The notes: generated from the sequence alone by a model not told the origin. Positions 9,046-19,110 are shown, numbered from the stretch's first letter. The stretch: 64,000 bases of DNA from Bacillota bacterium (GCA_023418475.1 JAEZZO010000036.1:1-64000), one strand, 5' to 3'. Numbers and translations are program-made.

Positions 9046-9695
9046 AGATAATTCTCCTTACACAAATAATTAATTAATTTCCATTTTTCTTTCATCGAAA
9101 CGCTGCAAAATACTCTGTCCCCACTTTCGATCAGATCATTCTCCTGCAGGAGTCTTACTGCTCCCTGCCTCAAAACACCTGCAATGTCACAATGAAATCT
9201 ATCTTCCAGATCTCCTGCTGTGATTGCTTTCTCTTTATTCACCGGCAGTTCAATCAGTTCATAATTATCATCCAGCGTAGTAATGATATCCATGTTGTTC
9301 ACCAGCAGCTTACTCTTTGCTATTTCTATCTCATACTGTATTGGATTAATCGTATCAATTCCCAGTTTATGATAAAAATAATTCTTCTCCGGATTATTTA
9401 CTCTCGCAATGATTTGCGGCACATGAAATATCTTATCTGCAATCATCGATACCGTAATATTGATATTATCATCCGGTGTAACCGCTATTAATGCATCCGC
9501 TCGTTCCACTCCCGCCTCCACTAGATTATCACTGTCAAATTCTATTCCTTTTATTCGCTGTCCGTTGAAACCGCTTCCGAGGGAATTAAGTTTATCTCCG
9601 CTGCGGTCGATAACACAAACATCATTACCATTATCCGATAAATCCTTTGCCAGATTTCCTCCAAATCTGCCACAACCTATTATAATAGTATACAT
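9042..9695 (-). CDS. trkA: TrkA/KtrA-type RCK protein (first)
   Basis: 217 residues. The RCK-N domain starts MYTIIIGCGRFGGNLAKDL (GxGxxG) with CVIDRSGDKL at the end of strand 2 and FDSDNLVEAGVERADALIAV, the typical regulatory NAD-binding layout; RCK-C follows from about residue 135. Cytoplasmic regulator of TrkH. GAGAGG precedes the ATG. The TPR gene lies 2 nt upstream and the second RCK gene overlaps by 4 nt, so all are one operon. Confidence 0.9.
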   Translation of the reverse strand: MYTIIIGCGRFGGNLAKDLSDNGNDVCVIDRSGDKLNSLGSGFNGQRIKGIEFDSDNLVEAGVERADALIAVTPDDNINITVSMIADKIFHVPQIIARVNNPEKNYFYHKLGIDTINPIQYEIEIAKSKLLVNNMDIITTLDDNYELIELPVNKEKAITAGDLEDRFHCDIAGVLRQGAVRLLQENDLIESGDRVFCSVSMKEKWKLINYLCKENYL

Positions 9696-9697
9696 AT

Positions 9698-10072
9698 CTA
9701 CCTCTCATTCTTTTCGCACGTACTTTGAAGCGGATCAGATTCCGCTTCATTTTCAACTATTTCTCCATAATTAATTGCTATTTTTCTTGTTGAAAATAGA
9801 GTACTGACTCTTTCCAGGTTCTCACACGAGGGCCTGTATATTGGATTTAAAACATAAGCTATTCTATAGTGTTTTCTTGCCAGATCATCATTTCCTTTGA
9901 ATTCATACCAGATACCAAGAAGATTATGCGGTTCCGGAGCATTCGGATTATGGCAGATTGCTTTTATAATTAAATTGTATGCTTTCTTATACTCCTCTCT
10001 CTTAAGCTCAGTAATTGCTTTCTTCAACAAAGTATTAATTTCATCTGTATCAATTATCGTAGAATTGTCCAT
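9698..10072 (-). CDS. Small tetratricopeptide-repeat protein heading the Trk operon
   Basis: 124 residues from the chosen start at 10072; an ATG 12 nt upstream overlaps the ribosome site GAGGG. Two TPR-like helix pairs are visible: LKREEYKKAYNLIIKAICHN and LLGIWYEFKGNDDLARKHYR, followed by AYVLNPIY. It has no signal sequence. TPR modules mediate protein contacts; as the first gene of the Trk operon it may dock to the RCK ring or a regulator, which is inference from position only. Confidence 0.75.
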   Translation of the reverse strand: MDNSTIIDTDEINTLLKKAITELKREEYKKAYNLIIKAICHNPNAPEPHNLLGIWYEFKGNDDLARKHYRIAYVLNPIYRPSCENLERVSTLFSTRKIAINYGEIVENEAESDPLQSTCEKNER

Positions 10073-10202
10073 ATTTTCCCTCATTTCTGCGTATGTTTTG
10101 TACGCGTATTAAGTTTGCACCGCGGATTACGCAGGCGCAAACTATGTGAGTGTAAGTGATTTTTCCTTCACTCTTCCAATCATGATGCTGCAAAGCGGCA
10201 TA
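10073..10202 (-). repeat. Structured 5' leader repeat, copy L2 (TPR/Trk operon)
   Basis: Same modules as L1 in the same order, ending at the ribosome site of the TPR gene: stem ATGCCGCTTTGCAGCAT, a GTGAAGG/CTTACACT-type stem, hairpin arms GTTTGCGCC and GGTGCAAAC around TGCGTAATCC, then ACGCGTACAAAACATACGCA. Against copy L3, the closing pair of the last stem changes from C-G to T-A on both sides, a compensatory change. Confidence 0.7.
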
Positions 10203-10302
10203 ACAGCTGTTTTAAAATTCTATAAAATAAATTCATGCCTTAAGAATAAATCATTTCCTATAAGTTTTGTGTAAGGTTTTGGATAGTAGAATAATTTTTG
10301 CA

Positions 10303-10356
10303 TAAAAAAAGGACTGCTGCAAATACTAATAAATTGATTTGCAGAGTCTCTTTTTA
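10303..10356 (-). terminator. Terminator after kdpE
   Basis: On the minus strand a stem with ATTTGCAG/CTGCAAAT and flanking imperfect pairs is followed by TTTTTTT, starting 14 nt after the kdpE stop codon. It separates kdpED from the TPR/Trk operon, which has its own leader. Confidence 0.75.
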
Positions 10357-10370
10357 TATTATTACCATTA

Positions 10371-11066
10371 TTATTCATCAATCATTCGATAGCCTACACC
10401 GATTTCCGTTATTATATATTCGGGCAAAGATGGATCCTGTCCGAGCTTTCTTCTTAAATTACCCATGCACACTCTTAATGACTGGGTATCACTTTGAAGC
10501 GAACCTCCCCAGATATTTTCTGCTATATATTTATGTGACAGTACCTTTCCCTGATTTTTAGCCAGTAAAACCAATACCTTGTATTCGTTCGGAGTCAGAC
10601 GTATCTCATCACTGTTAAGCCAGACACGATGTTTATCCGTATCAATCGTCAGGTCTTTGATTTTATAAATCGGATTTATTATACCGTTCGAATTGCTTTC
10701 TAGCATTTTATGACGAAGTATTACACGAATGCGAGCTAGTAGCTCGGGAACACTGAATGGTTTCGTCAGATAATCATCCGCACCGGCATCCAGTGCTTCC
10801 ACTTTTTCTCTCTCATGCCCTCTTGCAGAGATAATAATGATCGGTAATTGGGAAACCTGTCGTAGCTTTTTAATAACTTCCACTCCATCCATATCCGGCA
10901 AGCCAAGATCCAGAACCAGAACATCCGGACTTTGAGATATGGAGAGCATTAACGCATTCGCACCATCGCAGGCATCTATACATTTATATCCCTGTATCTC
11001 GATGGAAAGCTTTAAAAAGCTCCGAATTGATTTCTCATCGTCAACAATTAATATAAGCGGTTCCAT
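10371..11066 (-). CDS. kdpE: KdpE-type OmpR family response regulator
   Basis: 231 residues. Receiver domain with acidic pair Asp9/Asp10, phosphoacceptor Asp53 (VLDLGLPDMDG) and Lys102 (YLTKPF); winged-helix output domain from about 130 with RLTPNEYKVLVLLAKNQGKVLSHKYI and the recognition-helix region SDTQSLRVCMGNLRRKL. This sequence is very close to KdpE rather than to generic PhoB proteins. It would respond to K+ limitation or osmotic signals. It is cotranscribed with the kinase gene 4 nt upstream. No kdpFABC is present here, so the nearby Trk genes are plausible targets. Confidence 0.88.
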   Translation of the reverse strand: MEPLILIVDDEKSIRSFLKLSIEIQGYKCIDACDGANALMLSISQSPDVLVLDLGLPDMDGVEVIKKLRQVSQLPIIIISARGHEREKVEALDAGADDYLTKPFSVPELLARIRVILRHKMLESNSNGIINPIYKIKDLTIDTDKHRVWLNSDEIRLTPNEYKVLVLLAKNQGKVLSHKYIAENIWGGSLQSDTQSLRVCMGNLRRKLGQDPSLPEYIITEIGVGYRMIDE

Positions 11067-11070
11067 TCAA

Positions 11071-12642
11071 TTACTCCTTCTCCGCCTGAACACTAAAAGT
11101 AGCTACTGTTCCGTGCGGCACATTATTTTCTATCGAAATCACGCCGTTATGAGCTTCTATGATTGTTTTACAGAGTGTAAGTCCTAATCCCATTCCCTTT
11201 CGGTTCGACAGGCTAAAACTATTACTGTGATGATATCTGTCGAATATATTCATTAAATTCTCCGGCATTATTCCAGTGCCATTATCTTTTACCTCAAATA
11301 CCGCTCTGTCCTCCATACGGTATAAAGATATGGTAATATCAGTATACTCAGGATTATAATTGATTGCATTATTCAGTAAATTTACAAGAACCTGCCGGAT
11401 TAAGATACCATCCACTCTAATCAGAATGATTTCATCCGGTATTATCACATGAAAGTGATAATGAATGGCATGCTTTTTGACATGGCTTACAGCATCCGAT
11501 ATAATTTCTTCTGCCGCCTCTTCTCCTATATTCAACTGCACTTTTCCATCTTCGAAGCGGGTAGTCTGCAGGATATTCTCTACCAGTTCATTCAGCCAGT
11601 CCGCATCCTCATATATGCTTTGCAGGAAATTCTTCCTAACCTCGTCATTAATCTTGTCGTAATTATCCCTTGCTGTACTCGACAATCCCATAATACCGGC
11701 TAATGGTGTCCGAAAGTCGTGCGAAATCGAACGCAGCATATCTGCCCGTAATCGTTCCTTCTGCATTTCCATCTGCACCTTCTGTTCCTTTCTTAGTATC
11801 TTCTGACGCTCCAGAACAGCTGCTATCTGGGGTATGATAACATTAATAAAAGTAAGCTGCGTCCTGCTAAGTGAAGTATTACCCTTTAAAGATATTCCAA
11901 CTATTCCCAGTATTCCACTATGACTGACTATTGGTGTATAGTACGCTGTTGCCCCTGAATAAAGCGACGTTCCGTGTCCGCACGGGCTTCCGGATTGATA
12001 GGTTTCTAAACAGGCTGCCCTATCTTCGTCTTCTTCAAAGCATCCTGCAACCGCTACCTTATTGCTTATAGCTTCATTATCTTCCCTATAAATCTTAACC
12101 AAGACATTTTTCTGCATATTTTCTGCTATTTCCCGGGCCGAGATATTTACTAATTCCTCTTCACTTTTCACATCCAGAAGTTTTTTTTCAATATAAAATA
12201 ATGACGAAATATACTTTTCTCTTTCCTCAACCTGCTGACGTTCCATTTTTATACGAATTGTAAGCATACTTGTTATAAATCCTACCAGAAACATCACAAA
12301 AAATGTAATAATATAATCAGGATTTTTTACTTTAAAAGTAAAATATGGTTCTGTGAAAAAGAAATTATAGAGAAGAACAGCACATATAGATGAGGTAATA
12401 CTAAAAAAATAGCCTTCCGCCAGATACGAAAACAGAAGAATACCAAGCAGATATACCATAACAATATTTGATTCAAACATCCTGATACGAAAGAATAATA
12501 CTGATATCGCTGTGCATACAGACATAATTAATATCATCAGAATTATTTTCTGATAAGTATTCTGTTTCTTTCCCGTATAGCTTTCTTGTGCATAATATTT
12601 AATCTTACGAATTGGATTTTTATTACTTTTATTTTTTTCCAT
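11071..12642 (-). CDS. KdpD-like sensor histidine kinase without the N-terminal KdpD/Usp region
   Basis: 523 residues from the chosen start at 12642 (AGAGGG 8 nt upstream). Four membrane helices (DUF4118 region, about 35-120), a GAF-like domain, a His phosphorylation box (SISHDFRTPLAGIMGLSS) and an HATPase domain with NNAINY, DNGTGIMPENL and GMGLGLTLCKTI. The KdpD DUF4118/GAF/kinase architecture is there, but the roughly 370-residue cytosolic KdpD plus universal-stress module is missing. In KdpD that module integrates cytosolic signals, so sensing probably relies on the membrane part. Paired with KdpE. Confidence 0.85.
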   Translation of the reverse strand: MEKNKSNKNPIRKIKYYAQESYTGKKQNTYQKIILMILIMSVCTAISVLFFRIRMFESNIVMVYLLGILLFSYLAEGYFFSITSSICAVLLYNFFFTEPYFTFKVKNPDYIITFFVMFLVGFITSMLTIRIKMERQQVEEREKYISSLFYIEKKLLDVKSEEELVNISAREIAENMQKNVLVKIYREDNEAISNKVAVAGCFEEDEDRAACLETYQSGSPCGHGTSLYSGATAYYTPIVSHSGILGIVGISLKGNTSLSRTQLTFINVIIPQIAAVLERQKILRKEQKVQMEMQKERLRADMLRSISHDFRTPLAGIMGLSSTARDNYDKINDEVRKNFLQSIYEDADWLNELVENILQTTRFEDGKVQLNIGEEAAEEIISDAVSHVKKHAIHYHFHVIIPDEIILIRVDGILIRQVLVNLLNNAINYNPEYTDITISLYRMEDRAVFEVKDNGTGIMPENLMNIFDRYHHSNSFSLSNRKGMGLGLTLCKTIIEAHNGVISIENNVPHGTVATFSVQAEKE

Positions 12643-12686
12643 TCCGTTTTCCCTCTTTTTCACTTATCTTGACACAGATTTTATTA

Positions 12687-14669
12687 TTACAAAGACTTTT
12701 CTACTCTGTTTCTGCCATTCGATTTTGCCCGGTATAATAGTTTATCCGCCTTATTAATTAATGCATTTGCTGTTTCTCCAGCAAATTGAGCTACACCAAT
12801 GGAAATTGTTACAGTCAAATCCTTCTTACCATAATTATGGTCTAATACACTTTTACGGATCTTTTCCGCTATCACAGCTGCAGGCTCAAGGCTGATTTCG
12901 GGAAGAATAACAATAAATTCCTCTCCTCCATACCGGCCGATGTAATCATTATTTCTTGTATTTTTAACAATCAAATCAGCTACCGCTGCTAGTACCTTAT
13001 CTCCAAACAAATGTCCGAATTTATCATTCACCAGTTTAAAGTGGTCAATATCAATCATCATAAGGCATACGTTTCCTTGACTGTTTTCTATTTCCTGAAG
13101 TTTTTCTTCCAGAATTTCATTCATATGCTGGTGATTGTACAGATTTGTGAGTCCGTCCCTGATTGATTTATTCATCAGGTTATTATTCATCTCCATAAGC
13201 TCTTTATTCAGCTCTACAATGTATTCATTTTTCTTTTTTAAAGTTTCTTCTGCTCTTTTATGCTCCGTCATATCAATAATACAGCAAAGAATTACTTTCT
13301 CGTCATGGTATATAGAAGGAATTGCTGAAATCAAACCGGTAAACTCCGTACCATCCTGTTTTTTCAGTTCTATTTCATTTTTACTGATTTCCTTATCTTC
13401 TTTAATATTTTTTGCAAGTAATTCCTGATCTTTCGGATTTGTAAAAAATATGGATACATCGCTGCCAACCAGATTGCTATCCCCAATACCAAGAAGCTTT
13501 TCTGCTTGTGTGTTCAGGTATAATATATTTTTTAAATTCGTGCTAACAAGCAAAATTGCAATCGGTGCTATTTCCAGTATCGTCCGAAACAGCATTTCAC
13601 TGTTTTGTAATTTCTCATTCGTCAGTTTATGTTCAATTATTTCATTCTGCAGTCTTTTCGTCACTCTGATATCTTCACCTATGAACAGGAGACCTCTCAT
13701 CAGATTTGTTCTCGTGTGTAAAGGAATTACTGTCATGTTAAAAGGGATAACAGACCCAGTCTTCGTTAAGACATCTATCTCCATAAATTTCATTCTTTTC
13801 TGCAGTTCCTCACATTTTTGCATATATTCTGAAATATCCTTATGATTTAGGATAATGGAGATGTGTTTACCGCAGATTTCTTCTTCCTGATATCCCAATA
13901 AAATATTTACCTGTTTATTGGCTTTCGAAATATACCCTTTTAAGTCAACTAAAAGAGTTAATCCATTCAGTTCATTAAATAGTTCATTTGTGATAAGAGA
14001 AGTGGGAATAGATAAAAATTGATATTCCATTATTGCATAATTAACTCCAAGAAGCATAATCAGGCTGAGAAGTTGACCCATATAGGGAACATTGCGGTTC
14101 AAAATCAACGGCAGAACATGCTGTACAAATAGGTTTAAAAGAAAGGATAGCAATCCGCTGACTGCTATAATATCCGCCTGTTTCTTCTGGAGCTTACTGT
14201 TTGACCTTCTTCCCCAAAGATAAAGGATAAAGATACTTATTATTAGATAACTGAAATTATAGATAAAATTACCGACATTAAATATTGTTCGTATCGTGTC
14301 ACTTGTGTCTATGTCCGGACCAAATAAAAAAAGCACCATATATAGAAATACGCCAGCTGGCAGCATTACAAGCAGTCTGGTATACCAGTGTCTGATGAAT
14401 TTACACTCCGTTAAAACAAAAACAAAATAAAGTACCAATGCTTCAAAGGTACACCAACCAAATGCTGATATTTTATTCCAAAAAGAATACTGATATACGT
14501 TACGAGCCAGGTAAACAAAGCCAAATGCAAATGACCATATCGCCATACTCATTGTCAGTAGAAAAAAAGCCCGTCCTACCTCAGATTTTTTATTGGATCT
14601 AACCGCATTAAAGCCTACATAAAAATATAGAATAGCTGTTAAATATGATATAACCGACAGATAGACCAT
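12687..14669 (-). CDS. Diguanylate cyclase with 7TM sensor and two PAS domains
   Basis: 660 residues. An N-terminal histidine-kinase-type seven-helix membrane region (about 1-220), two PAS domains (near 230-340 and 360-470; the second includes IAPIAILLVSTNLKNILYLN), a short coiled linker (KKKNEYIVELNKELMEMNNN), then a GGDEF domain with the active motif YGGEEFIVILPE. It makes c-di-GMP from two GTP. Catalytic residues are intact. It lies 45 nt upstream of the KdpD-like gene, with the same direction. No EAL domain. Signal unknown; PAS domains often bind haem, flavin or small ligands. Confidence 0.9.
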   Translation of the reverse strand: MVYLSVISYLTAILYFYVGFNAVRSNKKSEVGRAFFLLTMSMAIWSFAFGFVYLARNVYQYSFWNKISAFGWCTFEALVLYFVFVLTECKFIRHWYTRLLVMLPAGVFLYMVLFLFGPDIDTSDTIRTIFNVGNFIYNFSYLIISIFILYLWGRRSNSKLQKKQADIIAVSGLLSFLLNLFVQHVLPLILNRNVPYMGQLLSLIMLLGVNYAIMEYQFLSIPTSLITNELFNELNGLTLLVDLKGYISKANKQVNILLGYQEEEICGKHISIILNHKDISEYMQKCEELQKRMKFMEIDVLTKTGSVIPFNMTVIPLHTRTNLMRGLLFIGEDIRVTKRLQNEIIEHKLTNEKLQNSEMLFRTILEIAPIAILLVSTNLKNILYLNTQAEKLLGIGDSNLVGSDVSIFFTNPKDQELLAKNIKEDKEISKNEIELKKQDGTEFTGLISAIPSIYHDEKVILCCIIDMTEHKRAEETLKKKNEYIVELNKELMEMNNNLMNKSIRDGLTNLYNHQHMNEILEEKLQEIENSQGNVCLMMIDIDHFKLVNDKFGHLFGDKVLAAVADLIVKNTRNNDYIGRYGGEEFIVILPEISLEPAAVIAEKIRKSVLDHNYGKKDLTVTISIGVAQFAGETANALINKADKLLYRAKSNGRNRVEKSL

Positions 14670-14726
14670 AAACTAGTATCTCCTCTAGGTTACTTTTATT
14701 TTATATTAACATAACGATATCAATTG

Positions 14727-16856
14727 TCAATCAAAAGCACTGCTGGTATTTTGCTTTGTTTGATGTATAATAATATCTCTGGCATCTTCTTCCGGCAGAG
14801 GTTTGTAAAATAGATATCCCTGTATAATCCTACATCGGTTTTCGGATAAATATTGCAGCTGTTCCTTTGTTTCCACCCCTTCCGCAATTACATTCAGACC
14901 CAAATTTTCACCAAGCATGATAATTTGACCGGTTAATGATTTCTTTGCCTGTTCTTGGGAGATACAATCAATGAAAGACTTATCGATTTTTAACGTTGTA
15001 ATGGGAAGTTGTTTTATATAGTTTAAGGAAGAATACCCTTTTCCAAAATCATCGAGTGCAATTTTAATACCCTTATTGCGGAGAATGGTCAGTTTATCAA
15101 TCACTGTTTCAAAGGATTCCATCAGAATACTTTCTGTAATTTCAAGTTCAAGACAGTTTGGTGCTAATTCATATCGTGTAAGAACATCAAAGATAAGCTC
15201 CACAAAATTGTCCTGCAATATTTGCAAAATAGATATATTTACAGACATGGAGACCCCAGATATTCCCTGATTTTGCAGCTTCTTAAGAAAGGTACATGCC
15301 TCTTTGATCACCCATTCTCCTAGGGGAATGATCAATCTGGTTTCCTCTGCAATCGGTATAAATTTCAAGGGGGAAACCTGGCCAAGCTCCGTCTCTCTCC
15401 AACGAAGCAGAGCCTCAAAACCAATTATTTTATTTTCTGTAATATCATACTGCGGCTGATAATGCAGTTTAAATTCATTATTTTCTAGTGCCAGCCGCAG
15501 CTTCTTCTCCATATGCATTCGCTCTACTATGCTGTCATTCATATTCGAATTATAAACTATATAATTACTTCCTCCATTTTCTGTTGCCTTATGCATAGCA
15601 ATCGTAGCACAGCGCAGCAGCTCATTCAAATCTTTCCCATGCTCGGGATAGATTGAAATTCCTATACTGATGCTGACATGAACTGTACTGTCATTTATCC
15701 GGAAGGGATCTTGAAAATGTTTCAGTATCTTTGCAGAAAACTGCTCTATGTATCCAGGTGTAACTGATTCAGAATTAATATAAGCAAACTCGTCTCCGCC
15801 AAGGCGATATAAGGTATTCTTCCCCTCTATTAACTGCACATAACGTTCTGCAATCAGCGCAATTAACTGATCGCCGTAATCATGCCCGAACGTGTCATTA
15901 ATAAATTTAAAATTCCTGACATCCATAAATAGTACGAAAAATGTTGGTGAGCCAGATAAAATGTTTGCTGCTTTTTCATCTAAAAGAGCCTGTCTGTTAG
16001 GAAGTCCTGTTAGTGTATCATGATAAGCCATATAAAGTAGCTTGTCCTGATATGCTCTAAATTCCGTTATATCCGTATGAGAACCCGCCATTCGGTATAC
16101 TTCTCCGTATTTATCAAATGCCGCTTTTCCTCTTGTCTGAATCCATATATATTTTCCTGCTTTTGTTTTTATTCTATATTCAAATTCATAAAAATCATTC
16201 TTGTGTGCAAGATGCTCCAATACTACGTCGGCTAACGGCTTCCTATCCTGCGGATGGATCAGATCACGCCAGTCTGCCATTTCTTCCATATCGTGTCTGG
16301 TATATCCTGTTATCTCCAGCCATCGATCTGAAAAAAATCTCTTATTTCCGTATTCTTCCCATATACCGTCGTTCGTCGCTTCGGAAACAAGACGATATCT
16401 CTCTTCGCTTATTCTTAACTGCTTCTGGCTCTCCATTAAACTCTCATATTGCTGCCGTAATTCTTCCTCCGATGCCATTAGTTCCTCATGAGATGCCTCC
16501 AGCTCCTCGTAGGTTGAACATAATTCCTGATAGTCCCGCTCAATTTTATCTGCATCATGAAGTATTCTCTTTATTGCCGAATGAACCAATAAATACACAA
16601 TTATTCCGGTTAATAACACATACACCCAACCTTTTATCATACTGATCATCGCTATTGTATGCTTATTACTAAAGGTTACCTCCAGAATTCTGTCCGACAG
16701 TAAAATCCATATGCTTCCAACCACAGCATAAACACCTGCTATTTTCAATGCTTCTTTCAGCGGATTTGTTGCCTTGCCAATGTGAAATAATTTTAAAATG
16801 AATTGATCGAGAACAAATTTATCATTTTTCTTCTTACGTACTCCACTCTGCTTCAT
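14727..16856 (-). CDS. Bifunctional GGDEF-EAL c-di-GMP protein with PAS
   Basis: 709 residues from the ATG at 16856 (AAAAGGGG 10 nt upstream; a GTG nine bases further up is the alternative). Two membrane helices near 35-85, a coiled coil (EELEASHEELMASEEELRQQ), a PAS/PAC domain, GGDEF with RLGGDEFAYI, and EAL with FEALLRW, DDFGKGYSSLNYI, LKIDKSFI and VIAEGVET. Both active sites keep their key residues, so it may make and break c-di-GMP, or use GGDEF as a GTP sensor for the phosphodiesterase. No operon partner closer than 58 nt. Confidence 0.9.
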   Translation of the reverse strand: MKQSGVRKKKNDKFVLDQFILKLFHIGKATNPLKEALKIAGVYAVVGSIWILLSDRILEVTFSNKHTIAMISMIKGWVYVLLTGIIVYLLVHSAIKRILHDADKIERDYQELCSTYEELEASHEELMASEEELRQQYESLMESQKQLRISEERYRLVSEATNDGIWEEYGNKRFFSDRWLEITGYTRHDMEEMADWRDLIHPQDRKPLADVVLEHLAHKNDFYEFEYRIKTKAGKYIWIQTRGKAAFDKYGEVYRMAGSHTDITEFRAYQDKLLYMAYHDTLTGLPNRQALLDEKAANILSGSPTFFVLFMDVRNFKFINDTFGHDYGDQLIALIAERYVQLIEGKNTLYRLGGDEFAYINSESVTPGYIEQFSAKILKHFQDPFRINDSTVHVSISIGISIYPEHGKDLNELLRCATIAMHKATENGGSNYIVYNSNMNDSIVERMHMEKKLRLALENNEFKLHYQPQYDITENKIIGFEALLRWRETELGQVSPLKFIPIAEETRLIIPLGEWVIKEACTFLKKLQNQGISGVSMSVNISILQILQDNFVELIFDVLTRYELAPNCLELEITESILMESFETVIDKLTILRNKGIKIALDDFGKGYSSLNYIKQLPITTLKIDKSFIDCISQEQAKKSLTGQIIMLGENLGLNVIAEGVETKEQLQYLSENRCRIIQGYLFYKPLPEEDARDIIIHQTKQNTSSAFD

Positions 16857-17058
16857 CAGGTGCACACCCCTTTTCGACCCCGGCTATTACATTCATTCCA
16901 TTTATTCTATTATAGAATACTATATGACAATTTTCAACATAATGTATTTATTAGAATGCGAATACTCCTTATCGGAAGCACTTACCGGATGTGCCACTCG
17001 GAATTTAGATGCGCAATGAACTATAACACGGTTAGATTATCTAGCACAGAAAATCGCA

Positions 17059-17097
17059 CAAAAAGACTCCGGTTAATTATGCTACCGGAGTTTTTCT
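17059..17097 (-). terminator. Terminator after the transglutaminase-like gene
   Basis: Stem AACTCCGGT / ACCGGAGT with a 10-nt loop, followed on the minus strand by a T-run. It lies 35 nt past the stop codon at 17132; the symmetric A/T tracts mean it may work in both directions. Confidence 0.75.
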
Positions 17098-17131
17098 ATT
17101 ATTAAACTATTATTTTAATTTCCGCAATTTG

Positions 17132-18109
17132 TTAATATCTGCTGATAATCTCTTCCGGCACCATCAGTTCACAATTGTTTGCATAATTACTGCAAAGCTC
17201 ATCAAAGCTTTCATCCGGAGTCAGAGTAAGGTCTGCAATTTGATCAAGCAAACAGAAATCTTCCTTTGTAAGCTCCTCATCTTTTGCTGCCACCAGACGC
17301 CACAGGTTCCAATTTAGGCCTTTACAAATTCGGACAAGATATGGAACTGTTTCTACTTTATTTAGTGATGCAAAATCTCTGAGCAACTGTCCTCTTACAA
17401 ACCATAATCCGTATAGGGATGATATTCCCCATTCCGGTCTGATCGGACTACTAATGCCAAATTTACCGGGATCGACACTCCCCTCACGGCATAATTTCCA
17501 GGCCAGTCCTGCCGTGATAAATTCATCGTGCTTCAAATCACGGGGATTAAATTTCTTAACCTTCTCTTCCATATCACTTCTTCCGGAGGCAAACTCCATT
17601 CCCCATGACTGGACACAGCTTTGTTGAAACGGATCCATCTGCGGATCTGCCATTACCCATCTCTCCCCATTCCAGTACTCACAAATCCAGTGATCCTCAT
17701 ATTCACCATTCCATCCAAAATACACAGCAAATCCGCATCTGCTTCTGGCGGGAATTCCCTTTGCACGCAGCAGTGCACACATCAGTGTTGCAAATTCCCG
17801 GCAACAGGCAATTACACGATCCCGCGGATGACGCGCAATAGAGAGATTACTTTTATCCAATTCAAGTGCTTTCTCAAGAAGATCTTCCATATACGCTGTA
17901 TTCTGCGGATATTCGTGAGCGGTGATGTACTCTTCACCATACCGCTCAACCCACATATCATGCACAATCAACCCATTTACTATCTGGTAGATTGCTTCCG
18001 GGTCACCTGCCATCCAATCTGTAAATTCCTTATAGCGATTAAGATCTGTGATTTTACCTGGTTTACGGTAGTAATTTAAAACTTCCTGATAGTTAGTACC
18101 TTTAGACAT
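17132..18109 (-). CDS. Transglutaminase-like (papain-fold) protein
   Basis: 325 residues, no signal peptide or membrane helix. The transglutaminase core triad is visible: Cys103 (ACCREFATLMCALLRAKGIP), His140 (YEDHWICEYW) and Asp155 (WVMADPQ). This cytosolic family acts as a peptidase, peptide amidase or transamidase; the substrate is not predictable. GGAAGGATAA precedes the ATG. It follows the AraC/GyrI-like gene by 31 nt, suggesting coexpression. The extended C-terminus (200-325) has no recognisable domain. Confidence 0.85.
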   Translation of the reverse strand: MSKGTNYQEVLNYYRKPGKITDLNRYKEFTDWMAGDPEAIYQIVNGLIVHDMWVERYGEEYITAHEYPQNTAYMEDLLEKALELDKSNLSIARHPRDRVIACCREFATLMCALLRAKGIPARSRCGFAVYFGWNGEYEDHWICEYWNGERWVMADPQMDPFQQSCVQSWGMEFASGRSDMEEKVKKFNPRDLKHDEFITAGLAWKLCREGSVDPGKFGISSPIRPEWGISSLYGLWFVRGQLLRDFASLNKVETVPYLVRICKGLNWNLWRLVAAKDEELTKEDFCLLDQIADLTLTPDESFDELCSNYANNCELMVPEEIISRY

Positions 18110-18140
18110 TTCTTATCCTTCCCTTCTGCCTATTCTGTAG

Positions 18141-18986
18141 TTATTTTTTTATTGGTATCAATAATTGGAAGCTATGATAAGCCGGATCCTGAAACATATC
18201 AGAGTACAGCTCTATTTCGTCATATTCCGCTATTTCATATCCCAGACTTTTCGCATAACCAATGGTTCCGGCGTAAGCATCCGGTATACTGATGGAATCT
18301 GGCACACTCGCCTGAAAAAAACATTGCGCTCTCATTCGTTTTCCAATCATTCCCTCAGGCACTTGTGTCATGGCTCTGACCCCTACTGCTGCCATATATG
18401 TAAAATGATCACCCGTAAAGTTCTCACACTCACATATACCGTACATTATAACAGGATTCTCCACCTGTTTGATCTCATCAACACGTGCAAGAAAATCACT
18501 CCATAGTCTGCCAATTGCTCCGTCATTATCCCACCTTTGCGCATTGCATTCCATTCCCACTACATCAAATTCCGGTAACTGCAAAATATGAAATGTCATC
18601 TGATCATTTTCTGCTTCCCCTATTCTTTCTTCTTTAACGGAATAGCTTTTTAGCAACGGGACCCCTTCCGTACGGCGATATTTTCCGGGAGAAATCCCAT
18701 ATGCACGTATAAAGGCACGCGTAAACACATCATGAGATTCAAATCCAAAATCATAGGCAATGCTGCTTATAGATCTCGTTGTATTAAGTAATGCATGTGC
18801 TGCGAGAGACAATTTTCTTCTCTGTATATACGCACCGACCGTATCACCGGTCAATCTTCGAAACAGTCTGTAAAAATGCGGTACCGAAAATCCTGCTGCG
18901 CAGGAAATATCATAAAGACTGATATCATTATTGATATTTTGGTCAATGTATTCCAAAGCCTTTAACAGACATTGATCATTTGGCAT
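18141..18986 (-). CDS. AraC family regulator with GyrI-like ligand domain
   Basis: 281 residues. Two helix-turn-helix motifs fill residues 8-105 (ISLYDISCAAGFSVPHFYRL and SISSIAYDFGFESHDVFTRA, ending YGISPGKYRR). Residues 130-281 form a GyrI-like/AraC effector-binding domain (FDVVGMECNAQR, then a C-terminal IELYSDMF strand). The HTH-first order is that of Rob/SoxS-like regulators with a ligand pocket for hydrophobic or drug-like molecules. The start is set by GGAGGTG. Likely regulates itself and the transglutaminase-like gene. Confidence 0.88.
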   Translation of the reverse strand: MPNDQCLLKALEYIDQNINNDISLYDISCAAGFSVPHFYRLFRRLTGDTVGAYIQRRKLSLAAHALLNTTRSISSIAYDFGFESHDVFTRAFIRAYGISPGKYRRTEGVPLLKSYSVKEERIGEAENDQMTFHILQLPEFDVVGMECNAQRWDNDGAIGRLWSDFLARVDEIKQVENPVIMYGICECENFTGDHFTYMAAVGVRAMTQVPEGMIGKRMRAQCFFQASVPDSISIPDAYAGTIGYAKSLGYEIAEYDEIELYSDMFQDPAYHSFQLLIPIKK

Positions 18987-19110
18987 TTTTTCACCTCCGT
19001 TATAAATATCATAGCATGATAAAATAGAATTTTCTCGATGAATATTATCATGTTTGATTACTTATCAAAATCTTGGTTAAATAGTATTAATTCGTTAATA
19101 CTATAAGAAT

